Made by a program: the position numbers and the translations under genes. Of a stretch of 64,000 bases of DNA, positions 43,181 to 51,446 are shown piece by piece. How positions within the stretch are numbered: the stretch's first letter is position 1; each line of letters opens with the position of its first letter. This DNA comes from an uncultured Ruminiclostridium sp. (lineage in GTDB: Bacteria; Bacillota; Clostridia; Oscillospirales; Ruminococcaceae). The notes beneath the pieces are model-generated. The model searched no databases. It had not been told where the DNA came from and saw only the letters and a list, made by a program, of their open reading frames with translations. The DNA lies in the NCBI GenBank assembly GCA_910588335.1, contig CAJUQV010000003.1, positions 62,001 to 126,000 on the forward strand, read 5' to 3'.

Positions 43181-44463
43181 TAATCCGAAACAGGTTCTAC
43201 AACGGAGATGGAGCAGTTATCCAAATCAATTGTCATTAAAGCTTCGACTATATCTTCATAAGTGACCGACGACGCTGTCTCGATACCGTCAAAAGCGGTA
43301 ATTCCCATTATTTCCGCGTTTAGCATCGAGTTGGCAACCGTGGCAACATCGCCGTAGCAGCTTAAAAGCTCTCCGTATGTGCGTTTTTTTATGTTTTCAA
43401 ACTCGGTTTTGTCGGGAAGCTCCGTTCTAAGCCGCGTCAATTCCGCGTTTATCTTTCCCAAAAGCAGTTCGGGATCCTTGGAGTCTCCCGATATATAACA
43501 CATAAACAAGCCGCGCATACCGTAAGCCCCTACGCTGAAACCGCCGTCAACCAGCTCATGCTCATACATTTCCGTATAAAAGGAGGAGGTTTTTCCGAGA
43601 CACACCTCAAGCATTATGCTGTATATTATATAAGCCCTCTGTGATTCGGCGGGGGTCTTTTCGGGAAATTTGTACAAAATCTCAAACATGGGTTTAGAAC
43701 ATGTAAGCTTAGTTTTTGTTGTTTTTTCCTTTATCTCGTAAGGTTCTTTCGGCACAAGCCTTTCAATCGCGCGGCCCGAAGAGGGCTTGAGCAATCTGTC
43801 GCATATTTCAAGAGCCTTATCGGGGTCAAAGCCTCCCGCTATTGAAATATAGGCGTTGTTAAGGTTGTAAAAGGCGCTGTAACAGCGGTAAAGTGTTTCT
43901 TTGTCTATTTCGGCGATACTTTCCTTTGTGCCGGCTATGGGTATTCGTATGGGGTGATTGTGATATGCCGACAGATAGCTGTTCATAAATAAATGCCAGC
44001 CGGGGTCATCATCATACATCATAATTTCCTGCTCGATGATACCTTTTTCCTTTTCCACCGTTTCATCGGTAAAATAAGGATCCTGAACAAAGTTTAAAAG
44101 TATTTCCAGATTTTCCTCGAATTTCCGTGAGCAGTAAAACAGGTAAGCGGTTTTGTCAAAGGCCGTAAAAGCGTTTGCGTTAGCTCCTGTTTTTCCAAAC
44201 AGATCAAACGCGCTTCCGTTCTTGTTTTCAAAAAGCTTATGCTCAAGAAAATGTGCGGTTCCTTCGGGCACCGAAGTAAACTCATCGTCATTTTCATTTT
44301 TATAAGCGGCGTCAATGGAACCGAAGTTCACTCCGAACATGGCGTACACTGTGCTGAAACCCTCCATAGGATAAAGACATATGGTACAGCCGCTGGGATG
44401 CTTTATTTTAAAATACTGTTCCCCTATTCCCGCGCTTTTGACGATCTCCTTCCGATAACTCAA
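43180..44463 (-). CDS. yfmH: M16 family zinc peptidase (YfmH-like)
   Basis: 427 residues. The inverted zinc motif HxxEH is present in 'EGTAHFLEHKLFENKNG' (about residues 66-82) with the distal Glu in 'EKGIIEQEIMMYDDDPGW'. The fold is the insulinase/processing-peptidase type with two homologous halves. It pairs with the preceding gene, whose product lacks the zinc motif; such active/inactive M16 pairs work as a heterodimer that degrades or matures peptides. The two genes overlap by four bases. Confidence 0.9.
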   Translation of the reverse strand: MSYRKEIVKSAGIGEQYFKIKHPSGCTICLYPMEGFSTVYAMFGVNFGSIDAAYKNENDDEFTSVPEGTAHFLEHKLFENKNGSAFDLFGKTGANANAFTAFDKTAYLFYCSRKFEENLEILLNFVQDPYFTDETVEKEKGIIEQEIMMYDDDPGWHLFMNSYLSAYHNHPIRIPIAGTKESIAEIDKETLYRCYSAFYNLNNAYISIAGGFDPDKALEICDRLLKPSSGRAIERLVPKEPYEIKEKTTKTKLTCSKPMFEILYKFPEKTPAESQRAYIIYSIMLEVCLGKTSSFYTEMYEHELVDGGFSVGAYGMRGLFMCYISGDSKDPELLLGKINAELTRLRTELPDKTEFENIKKRTYGELLSCYGDVATVANSMLNAEIMGITAFDGIETASSVTYEDIVEALMTIDLDNCSISVVEPVSD

Positions 44464-45761
44464 TCAAGAGCCTCCTTCTTTTCATCCTGTTTTTTTTCGG
44501 TCTGCGGCGGTACAAGCGCGTATACCGTATCAAGCTTTACCGAGCGGGCTGCTTCGATAATTTCTTCCCTTGTCACATCGTCGTTTTCCTTTATTGCTTC
44601 CTCCGGCGATTTTATATCGTCGTTATAAATGCACATCAGGTACCATGCCGCTATGCCCTTCAGACTGTCGTTATAGGTTTTCAGCCCGTTTTTGCGGTAC
44701 ATTTTAGCCTTTTCCATATCCTCGTCGGTAAAATCGCCCTGTTTGACCGATTCCATCTGTACGATAATTTCATTTTCCGCCTTTTCAAGATTTTCGTTAT
44801 CCACTCCGCTGTTCACCAGCAAAGCGCCTTTATATCTGTCCACCCCCGACCAGCAGTAATAACAAAGGGACATTTTTTCCCTTACGTTTATAAAAAGCCT
44901 TGAAGTTGAGGTGCCCCCATATACGGCGTTCATTACATATAAAGCGGGGTAGTTTTCACACTCGGTCTTGAAGCCGACAACAAGCTTGCTTTGATTTACG
45001 GGCATTTCCTCCGTTACGCGCTGCGGCTTTGGTTTTAAGGGGCTTTTTTTTGTAAAACACATGAAAAAGTCGCTTCTTTCAAGCTTTGAAAAAGCTTTTG
45101 AGACGGTTTTTTCGGCGGCGGAAAAGTCGCTGCACCCGGAGCATACTATTTCCACCCTCGCATGCTTTATAAGTCTTTTATATGCGTTAAATGCGGTGAG
45201 GGGAGTTAATCTTTTCGCTTGCTCCACGCTTCCCAAAGCTCTTACGGAGGACGGCTCACCTTTATACATTATCTGATCCGATTTGTGGTTTGCATAAGCC
45301 TGTTTATCGTTAATTTCCGATTCTATATCGTCGATAAGTATCCGGCGCTCTAAGGAAACAGTTTTTTCGGGGAAAACCCCGTTTTCCAGCAACGGATCCA
45401 ACAGGCAGCTTAAAAGTATCTTTATCGCCTCTTCTTCCACTTTCTCGTTTTCCAAGGCGTATTTGTTGTCGATATATTCTATATCCATACAGACTACCTG
45501 TGAGTCCCCGAAGGGTATAACTCCGCCGCCGAGTCGTGCGTTATACAACGAGGAAAGCTTGTTGCTCAGCTCTGCGAAGGTAGGATATTCCTTGCACGCC
45601 TTATCGAGAACGCGGGAGATCAAGGCGTATTCCGATGCCGTTTCCTCCGAAAGCGGAACTAAAAAGCTTACGGAAATCATATTGAATTTGAAACGCGAAT
45701 CGGTGACGCTGCTGAAAAATACTTCTTTTCCTATTTCATGGCGCTGGAATTTATTCGGCAT
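44460..45761 (-). CDS. yfmF: M16 family peptidase-like protein lacking zinc motif (YfmF-like)
   Basis: 433 residues of the M16 fold ('FLVPLSEETASEYALISRVL', 'NAVYGGTSTSRLFINVREKMSLCYYCWS') but without HxxEH, so probably the non-catalytic substrate-binding partner of the next gene. The R/Y-containing motif 'REKMSLCYYCWSG' that completes M16 active sites is present. It overlaps the YfmH-like gene by four bases, which fits equal production of the two chains. Confidence 0.88.
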   Translation of the reverse strand: MPNKFQRHEIGKEVFFSSVTDSRFKFNMISVSFLVPLSEETASEYALISRVLDKACKEYPTFAELSNKLSSLYNARLGGGVIPFGDSQVVCMDIEYIDNKYALENEKVEEEAIKILLSCLLDPLLENGVFPEKTVSLERRILIDDIESEINDKQAYANHKSDQIMYKGEPSSVRALGSVEQAKRLTPLTAFNAYKRLIKHARVEIVCSGCSDFSAAEKTVSKAFSKLERSDFFMCFTKKSPLKPKPQRVTEEMPVNQSKLVVGFKTECENYPALYVMNAVYGGTSTSRLFINVREKMSLCYYCWSGVDRYKGALLVNSGVDNENLEKAENEIIVQMESVKQGDFTDEDMEKAKMYRKNGLKTYNDSLKGIAAWYLMCIYNDDIKSPEEAIKENDDVTREEIIEAARSVKLDTVYALVPPQTEKKQDEKKEALD

Positions 45762-46021
45762 GATTTCGACCTTTCATGTTTTATATAAGAGAACAATTAC
45801 AATTAGTATAGCATATTTTGCTTAAAATTTCCATAGGTTTCACAAAAAAAACAAAAAAAACAGAGCTTCTTTAAAATCCTCTTGAAAAATTTGTAAAAGT
45901 AAGGTATATTATGAATGGGTATTTATTTATACTGTGATGCCGGGCTGTAAATATCAAAATCAAATGAACGCTGTCAGGAAATCTTGAAAAAGATCGCAGA
46001 TACGGTTTTACGGAGGAACAA

Positions 46022-46489
46022 ATGAAGCTTTTGGAAATTACGGAGATAACGCCGTCACTGGCAGAACAAATAATCGTTGTATGGGAAAAATCCGTAAAGG
46101 CAACGCATTTGTTTTTACCTGAGAATGAAGTGGAAGAAATCAAAAAGTATATCCCGCAAGCCTTGAATGGGATTGCACATTTGATAATTGCCAAGGACAA
46201 GAATAAGCGCATTGTTGCGTTTATGGGTATTGAGGAGCAAAAACTTGAAATGCTTTTTGTTGCACCCGAAGAACTGGGAAAGGGACCGGGCAGAGCATTG
46301 ATCCGGTATGGGATTGAAAATTATTCAGTCAACGAATTGGCAGTTAATGAACAGAACCCGCTTGCCAAAGGTTTTTATGAACATATGGGTTTTCATGTTT
46401 ATAAACGAACCGACCATGATGAACGAGGTCAACACCTTTTTACCGTGGTTTCCTTTAAAAAACATTGCGGAAGCGCGAGCTTTTTTTGA
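46022..46489 (+). CDS. GNAT family N-acetyltransferase with foreign C-terminus
   Basis: 155-residue GNAT protein. The acetyl-CoA-binding core is 'MLFVAPEELGKGPGRALIRYG' (motif A variant) with 'LAVNEQNPLAKGFYEHMGFHVYKRTD'. In related proteins the YKRTD strand is followed by a short strand and the stop. Here the sequence after RTD (about residue 132) enters a second gene's reading region in another frame, giving an unrelated tail rich in His, Phe and Ser. I infer that a deletion fused it to the next GNAT gene. The GGAGGA ribosome site is good. The core probably still folds, but function is uncertain. Confidence 0.72.
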   Translation: MKLLEITEITPSLAEQIIVVWEKSVKATHLFLPENEVEEIKKYIPQALNGIAHLIIAKDKNKRIVAFMGIEEQKLEMLFVAPEELGKGPGRALIRYGIENYSVNELAVNEQNPLAKGFYEHMGFHVYKRTDHDERGQHLFTVVSFKKHCGSASFF

Positions 46490-46919
46490 AACAAGGTATG
46501 CGGCAACTTATGAAAAGCCCCAATCCTATGCTTATGCTATCTGTTTGAAAGAGGACAATTATCCGATTGGCTACATAAAAGTCGATATGGATGAAAGTCA
46601 TGATTTTGGTTACGGGCTTCGGAAGGAGTTTTGGCACCGAGGAATTGTCACAGAAGCCGGAAAAGCTGTTGTAGCGCAAGTAAAAAAAGACGGACTCCCA
46701 TATATCACATCGACACATGACATTAACAATCCTCGCAGCGGTGGGGTTATGAAACAGGTGGGAATGAAATATCAGTATTCCTATGAAGAACAATGGCAGC
46801 CTAAAAATTTTTTAGTTACCTTTAGAATGTATCAGTTAAATTTTGATGAAAAGGACAGCGGTGTTTTCAAAAAATATTGGAACAATTCCACCGTGCATTT
46901 TGTAGAAACAGAAATTTAG
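46419..46919 (+). pseudogene. GNAT acetyltransferase lacking its N-terminus
   Basis: In the frame overlapping the end of the preceding gene a 166-residue stretch from MNEVNTFLPWFPLKNI to the stop is a RimJ/RimL-type acetyltransferase ('YPIGYIKVDMDESHDFGYGL', 'FWHRGIVTEAGKAVV', 'NNPRSGGVMKQVGMKY'). The first 30-40 residues expected in this family are missing, and no ribosome site precedes the two ATGs at 46416 and 46419. It is best read as a truncated gene joined to the upstream GNAT gene by deletion; it could still be translated by overlap. Confidence 0.65.
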
Positions 46920-47159
46920 CATTTGGTATAATACCGGCAGACGAGGGATAAAGCATTAACAATCCGGGAACGATTGAAAAACCGGCGTTTGAGCGACGAA
47001 TGATCGACCTGCTGAAAGGATTGTCTCAAGCTGCTGCTCAAACAGCAACGTGGAAAATCTTATCTGTAAACAGTTTTGGCTGAATTATGGAAGGTTTAGT
47101 GCGAAGTACAAGACGGCTTTAAAACGGCTAGTGGAAAAAACGGATTTAGAACATGTTCT
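46920..47159. other. Unassigned remnant sequence
   Basis: After the truncated GNAT gene there is no complete gene for 1.2 kb. This first part holds a short open stretch (about 46960-47081, with 'FERRMIDLLKGLSQAAAQTA') without start or ribosome site, which looks like the remains of a gene I cannot name. Confidence 0.35.
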
Positions 47160-47166
47160 CATAGGA

Positions 47167-47312
47167 TGAACACACGTCTTTTCGGCAAATTTTTCCACTA
47201 ACTGCGTTAAAATTTCTTGACGAACTTATCGCGTAATCTGCTCGTCTGCATAATTTTTCCTTGTTTTCGGAAAAATTATGCTCGAAAATCCGTGTGCCAA
47301 ACTTCTTTTTAT
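47167..47312. repeat. Interspersed repeat family C, copy 2
   Basis: GAACACACGTCTTTT, GACGAACTTATCGCG, CTCGTCTGC and ATGCTCGAAAATCCGTG line up in order with the copy at 42975-43125, including spacing. An internal hairpin, AATTTTTCC / GGAAAAATT (about 47251-47276), is specific to this copy. Confidence 0.55.
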
Positions 47313-47319
47313 AACACCC

Positions 47320-47366
47320 AAGAAAATGCGCTATGCTCCCGGCAGGGTTGCATAGCGCATTTTCTT
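47320..47366. terminator. Strong hairpin, terminator-like
   Basis: A perfect 17-bp stem, AAGAAAATGCGCTATGC and its complement, with a 13-base loop. A/T stretches at both ends would allow action on either strand. No intact gene ends next to it, so it is probably left over from an acquired segment. Confidence 0.6.
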
Positions 47367-47815
47367 GTTATCCGACCGTCCGGCTGTATTTGTCAAGCAA
47401 AATCAAGCGAGGTTGTAGTGTGGTGCCGTTAATCAAGTGAAAATCGGATTCCCAGCCTATTTTCCTTCTTGTATAATATGCTGTACATATAACTATAATA
47501 AGTTACAGAATTATGCACTTTTTACTTGACAAAATTGTAAAAAAATGTTATCCTATATAATATGCAATCTATACTTTTTGGCTGTTCCAATAACTTAAAA
47601 AACGTCAACAATTTGAGTTGAAAACAAATGGAATTGTATCCTAATCACTTTACTTTAAGTTTTAAATTAGGAAGTAGCTGAAAACTAAGCATTTTTGTAC
47701 AATTACGATAAATACGTGGCGACTTCAAAGAAAAAAAGAGAAAGAATACGGCATTATTTTAATAGTTATCCCAAAGTAACAGCTCTTGGCATCCTATAAA
47801 GCAGAAATCAGTCCC
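47367..47815. other. AT-rich intergenic region without gene
   Basis: I find no ORF with a ribosome site here. Promoter-like pieces (TTGACA near 47526, TATAAT near 47556) are not properly spaced. The region is probably eroded acquired DNA. Confidence 0.35.
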
Positions 47816-48034
47816 ATACCAATCTTTAATGATTCGTTTTATTTGTCTATACCTTGATCAAAGATTAGGGCTTGTTTGAAAATAGAGGGGATGACGGATT
47901 TTTGCCCCAAACCGGTTAGCTTCAAGGAAAAAAACGCAGTCAAACTGTCGTTTGACGAGGCTTTTTGACCCGGAAGATGACCGTTTGGGGGCGAAAAGAC
48001 GGCGTTTCTGATTTTTCAAACATGCCATAGTATC
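47816..48034. repeat. ATACCAATC palindrome interrupted by a family B element
   Basis: The left arm ATACCAATCTTTAATGATTC starts at 47816 and the right arm reads TTGATCAAAGATTA up to 47867, where it is broken by the family B element. The missing end, TAGTAT, resumes at 48028 after the element. Removing the element with one TA restores AAGATTAGTAT, the normal right end. Confidence 0.7.
47868..48027. mobile_element. 160-bp TA-flanked MITE-like repeat, family B copy 1
   Basis: It begins GGGCTTGTTTGAAAAT and ends ATTTTTCAAACATGCCA, terminal inverted repeats, with TA on both sides. The interior matches the copy at 51093-51251 closely (for example CGCAGTCAAAC, CGTTTGACGAGGC). Short ORFs across it are shared by both copies but are not protein-like. 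It is inserted in an ATACCAATC palindrome with an apparent TA duplication. Confidence 0.75.
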
Positions 48035-48128
48035 AGTCAGCATAAATTGTGCAAATTGCGAATTTTCAAAAAATCTATAAATTTATATACCGACTTTACC
48101 GCGACCAAAAAATTATAAAGAAATGTGA

Positions 48129-49934
48129 GTGATCATTTTGAAAAATATTATTTCACTGTGGAAAAAGTCTTCGCCCGATAAAAGCAGAAAGCTGCTTGTT
48201 GTACTTAACGCAGGGTTGGCGCTGACTCTTTTGGGACTTACGTTTTTGGAGTATTTCGAGGGGAGAGAGAACGGAACGCTGTTTTGTGTGGCAATAGAGT
48301 TTTTAGTTGCGTTGGGTTCGGTAACAATGACTGTAAGCACACTTAACGCCGGTTTTGTGCTGTCACTGATTCTGAATGTGGCAAGAGTGGGGCATTATAC
48401 GGCAAAGACCGCATTCGGCGGAGGGCTGAACAATACCGAGACCGTCTATGGCTTGATTTTCTCTTTGACTGTGGTATCGGTTGTGTCTTTGGTATACATA
48501 ATACTTCACAAGATTAACAGCCGTCTGAGTCCTATTCTTAAGGAAAGCTCGGAACGGGACGAATTTATGAAAAAGGCTGACGCGGCCAACAAAAGGGTTG
48601 AGGAAAGTTCAAGGATAATTGACAAAAATGAAAGAGAGCTTTATAATCTGGCTTTTTATGATCAGCTCACTTCTTTGGCAAATCGTATAAAGATAAAAGA
48701 AGAAATAATTAACCTTATTGCTCATAAAACGCCGTTTTCCGTAATTTTTGTGGGACTTGACGACTTTAAGGCAATAAATGAAAGCAAAGGACACGAAATC
48801 GGAGACAAGGTACTTGCCGAGGTATCGAGACGACTGCTGTTGGCAGCGGATAACGATGATATCTGCGGAAGGCTTGGCGGGGACGAATTTGTTATAATAA
48901 GCATTTCCCATTATACCGATGAGGATTGCAGGTCATATGTTGACGAGATTTACCGCGCTTTTTCCGCTTGCCTTAATGTGGAAGATGGACTTGGAATATA
49001 TGTTAACGCGAGCTTTGGCACCGCTTCCTACCCCAAGGACGGCGACACCTGCTCCAAGCTTCTGAAAAGTGCGGATATTGCTCTTAACAAGGCTAAAAAC
49101 GAGGGCAAAAACCGCTATGTTCTTTTTGACCGCAATATGCAGATAGAAATTGATTTTCACAGCCGTATTGCCACTTATATGCGCAGTGCGCTTGAAAACG
49201 AAGAATTTTATCTTGTATATCAGCCCCAGTTTTTCCCAAATAAAAAGCTGAGGGGATTTGAGGCTCTTATCCGATGGAATTCACCTTATCTGGGCAATAT
49301 AAGTCCCGTTTCTTTTATTCCGATAGCCGAGGAGATCAACTTTATTTCGATTTTGGGACAATGGATTCTTGAAAAAGCTTGTAAAAAGCTGGCGGAGATA
49401 ACAAAGCTTTACGGTTCCGATGCAATAATGTCGGTTAATATTTCCTCAAAGCAGTTCAGAGAAAAGGATTTCGTTAAATCTGTGAGCAAGGCGCTTCTTG
49501 ACAGCGGCGCCAACAGCGGTCAATTAGAGCTTGAAGTTACCGAAACCCTGCTGCTGAATTCCGTGGAGGAGACGGCGGAAATGCTGATGCAGCTTAAACG
49601 CATGAATATCAAGGCGTCGATTGACGACTTCGGAACGGGGTATTCGTCACTGAGTTATTTAAGAACACTGCCTATTGATACGCTGAAAATAGATAAATCC
49701 TTTGTGGATGTTATTGGGGAGGATGCCAGCGGAAAAAGCATTGTCGATACCATTATCAAGCTTGCGCACACTCTGGGCATGACGGTTATTGCCGAAGGCG
49801 TGGAGTACAGTGAGCAGCTTGATTATCTTAGGAGCAGATCCTGCGACTGTATACAGGGATTTTTGTTCAGCAGACCCTTGGAGGGGGACGATGTTAATGC
49901 GTTGGTGATGGAATACGGAGGAGTAAAGAGTTAA
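48129..49934 (+). CDS. GGDEF-EAL cyclic-di-GMP signalling protein
   Basis: 601 residues. Four hydrophobic N-terminal segments (about 15-125) are followed by a coiled linker, a GGDEF domain (about 170-330; 'GRLGGDEFVIIS', intact active site) and an EAL domain (about 345-595; 'GFEALIRWN', 'SVNISSKQF', 'DDFGTGYSSLSYLRTLPIDTLKID', 'IAEGVEYSEQLDYL'). Key catalytic residues of both domains are present, so it may make and break c-di-GMP. The start may be GTG 48129 or TTG 48138, since the ribosome site is weak for either. It stands alone between repeats, with a terminator at 50031. Confidence 0.9.
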   Translation: MIILKNIISLWKKSSPDKSRKLLVVLNAGLALTLLGLTFLEYFEGRENGTLFCVAIEFLVALGSVTMTVSTLNAGFVLSLILNVARVGHYTAKTAFGGGLNNTETVYGLIFSLTVVSVVSLVYIILHKINSRLSPILKESSERDEFMKKADAANKRVEESSRIIDKNERELYNLAFYDQLTSLANRIKIKEEIINLIAHKTPFSVIFVGLDDFKAINESKGHEIGDKVLAEVSRRLLLAADNDDICGRLGGDEFVIISISHYTDEDCRSYVDEIYRAFSACLNVEDGLGIYVNASFGTASYPKDGDTCSKLLKSADIALNKAKNEGKNRYVLFDRNMQIEIDFHSRIATYMRSALENEEFYLVYQPQFFPNKKLRGFEALIRWNSPYLGNISPVSFIPIAEEINFISILGQWILEKACKKLAEITKLYGSDAIMSVNISSKQFREKDFVKSVSKALLDSGANSGQLELEVTETLLLNSVEETAEMLMQLKRMNIKASIDDFGTGYSSLSYLRTLPIDTLKIDKSFVDVIGEDASGKSIVDTIIKLAHTLGMTVIAEGVEYSEQLDYLRSRSCDCIQGFLFSRPLEGDDVNALVMEYGGVKS

Positions 49935-50030
49935 ATAAATAAGCAAAAAAAGAAAAAATCAAAAACTTTTATTAAACAAGCAAACATTCCTTATGCGTAA
50001 TTACATTTAAAGAATTTATGACAATTTTCC

Positions 50031-50101
50031 ATTTTCCGCAAGCAGAAGTTTATGGGAACGCTTAGGTGTGAATATTCATTCGGCTTGCGGGAAATTTTTT
50101 T
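50031..50101 (+). terminator. Terminator after the GGDEF-EAL gene
   Basis: ATTTTCCGCAAGC and GCTTGCGGGAAAT form a 12-13-bp stem with one bulge and a long loop, followed by a T run of eight. Confidence 0.65.
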
Positions 50102-50193
50102 TCACTTTTATATTATGGATTGTATGAAAAGTCACAATTTCTGTTAACTGCTGACGCTTTCTGCATCAAAGAATAAACAAATTGGAGTTAACT

Positions 50194-50916
50194 ATGGATA
50201 TATATAATGTAGGAAGCAGGGTAATGAATACTTATATTTATCATACCTTGGAAAGTTATATTATGATTGATACAGGATATGAGCATAGCCTAAAAAGGGT
50301 AGAGAAACGAGCATATAAGCAGGATATTACTTTATCTAAGATTAAATATGTTTTTCTAACTCATGCACATGATGACCATGCGGGATTCCTAAATGAATTA
50401 CTGTCAAAATACCCTGATATAAAAGTTATCATACATAATCGGGCTATGTACACGCTTTTAAAGGGGCAAAATTCATTTGTAGGCGGTTGTAGCAGTTTAA
50501 TGGCATTAGTCTTTTGTAAGTTTATGGGACTAATTGGTAAAGGAAAACATCTTTTTCCTGCGATTGATAAGCAATACATCGACAGGTTTATAGAAATATC
50601 ACCCCAAAATCTAATGAATGTAGAAAACATATTGCAGGGAAAAATTTTGTTTACACCTGGACATACTTCGGACTCTATATCTCTCAAAATAGGAAATAAA
50701 ATATTTTGTGGTGATGCCGCAATGAATGGTATACCAAGTCTTAAAAATGTTACTATATGGGTAGAAAATAAAAAGGCGTTTCAAAATTCATGGGATATAC
50801 TAATTAATGAAAAATCTGAATGGATTTATCCCGCACACGGGAAACCTTTTAGGCAAGATAAGTTGAGAAAATATATAAATCATATTCCAAAGATAAGACT
50901 TTACAGGTTAAAATGA
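50194..50916 (+). CDS. MBL-fold metallo-hydrolase, AT-rich
   Basis: 240 residues from the ATG at 50194, just after TTGGAG; the TTG at 50182 is part of that ribosome site. Metal motifs are complete: 'FLTHAHDDHAGF' (HxHxDH), 'LFTPGHTSDSISLK', 'IFCGDAAMNG' and 'WIYPAHGKPF'. It is a general metallo-beta-lactamase-fold hydrolase. Its codon use is much more AT-rich than the housekeeping genes, and it lies in a patch of mini-ORFs and repeats, suggesting transfer. Substrate unknown; it is not closely similar to the MBL protein at 9327. Confidence 0.8.
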   Translation: MDIYNVGSRVMNTYIYHTLESYIMIDTGYEHSLKRVEKRAYKQDITLSKIKYVFLTHAHDDHAGFLNELLSKYPDIKVIIHNRAMYTLLKGQNSFVGGCSSLMALVFCKFMGLIGKGKHLFPAIDKQYIDRFIEISPQNLMNVENILQGKILFTPGHTSDSISLKIGNKIFCGDAAMNGIPSLKNVTIWVENKKAFQNSWDILINEKSEWIYPAHGKPFRQDKLRKYINHIPKIRLYRLK

Positions 50917-50968
50917 TTTATAAAATAAGGATTGATACATTCATATTTGTAAAAAGCGGCAAGAAAAT

Positions 50969-51130
50969 ATGCAAATGCCAAAAGAAAAAAATGATACAAG
51001 TATGTTGGTCACTTGCAGAATGAATTGCAAGGTTTGTTGTAATCATTGTTACCATGAAATGTCTTGCGCCGGTTGTTTGGATAGCGATATTAGGGATTGT
51101 TTGAAAATAGAGGAAATGACGGATATTTGA
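50969..51130 (+). pseudogene. Cysteine-rich mini-ORF truncated by a family B element
   Basis: 53 codons from ATG with ten cysteines or so in 'CRMNCKVCCNHCYHEMSCAG' style spacing, followed by 'CLDSDIRDC'. The spacing recalls DUF3795-like metal-binding proteins, but the match is weak. The last 13 codons lie inside the family B repeat that starts at 51093, so the original end is lost. The gene upstream is the MBL-fold gene on the same strand. Confidence 0.4.
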
Positions 51131-51251
51131 CCCAAAATGGTTAGTTTCAAGGAAAAAACGCAGTCAAACCGTCGTTTGACGAGGCTTTTTGACGCAGAAG
51201 ATGACCGTTTTGGGACGAAAAAACGGCGTTTTCGATTTTTCAAACAAGCCC
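51093..51251. mobile_element. 159-bp TA-flanked MITE-like repeat, family B copy 2
   Basis: It begins GGGATTGTTTGAAAAT and ends ATTTTTCAAACAAGCCC, with TA at 51091-51092 and 51252-51253. The inner sequence is close to the copy at 47868. Both copies lie within 3.4 kb of one another. Confidence 0.75.
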
Positions 51252-51388
51252 TAAATTCGTTTAAGGAAATTGTATGAAATTGCTTGTTTTTCAGATACGT
51301 TCTAATTTTTATATTCTTCTGAATTTAAGGACTGCATATAAAATGATTTAAAAATAATATAAAGCGCTTAAAAATAAAAACTCATCTA

Positions 51389-51417
51389 TTGACATATCTT
51401 TTCGGCTATGTTAAAAT
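51389..51417 (+). promoter_or_regulatory. Promoter of the HELMH-ysxC operon
   Basis: TTGACA (51389-51394), 17 bases, TAAAAT (51412-51417). It overlaps the ATG at 51408, which rules that ATG out as start and supports the GTG at 51447. Confidence 0.7.
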
Positions 51418-51446
51418 TATTATATATTTATGAAAGGACATTTAAA

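Noticed and set aside
46308..46418. Upstream extension of the second GNAT frame
   Set aside because: This part overlaps the first GNAT in another frame and has no GNAT likeness; the recognisable part starts near 46419.
47858..48043. Two similar short minus-strand ORFs, here and at 51049-51243
   Set aside because: Their likeness comes from the shared family B repeat; no ribosome site, and they extend into unrelated flanks.
48030..48128. c-di-GMP riboswitch upstream of the GGDEF-EAL gene
   Set aside because: The space between the family B element and the gene is short and I see none of the conserved GEMM features.
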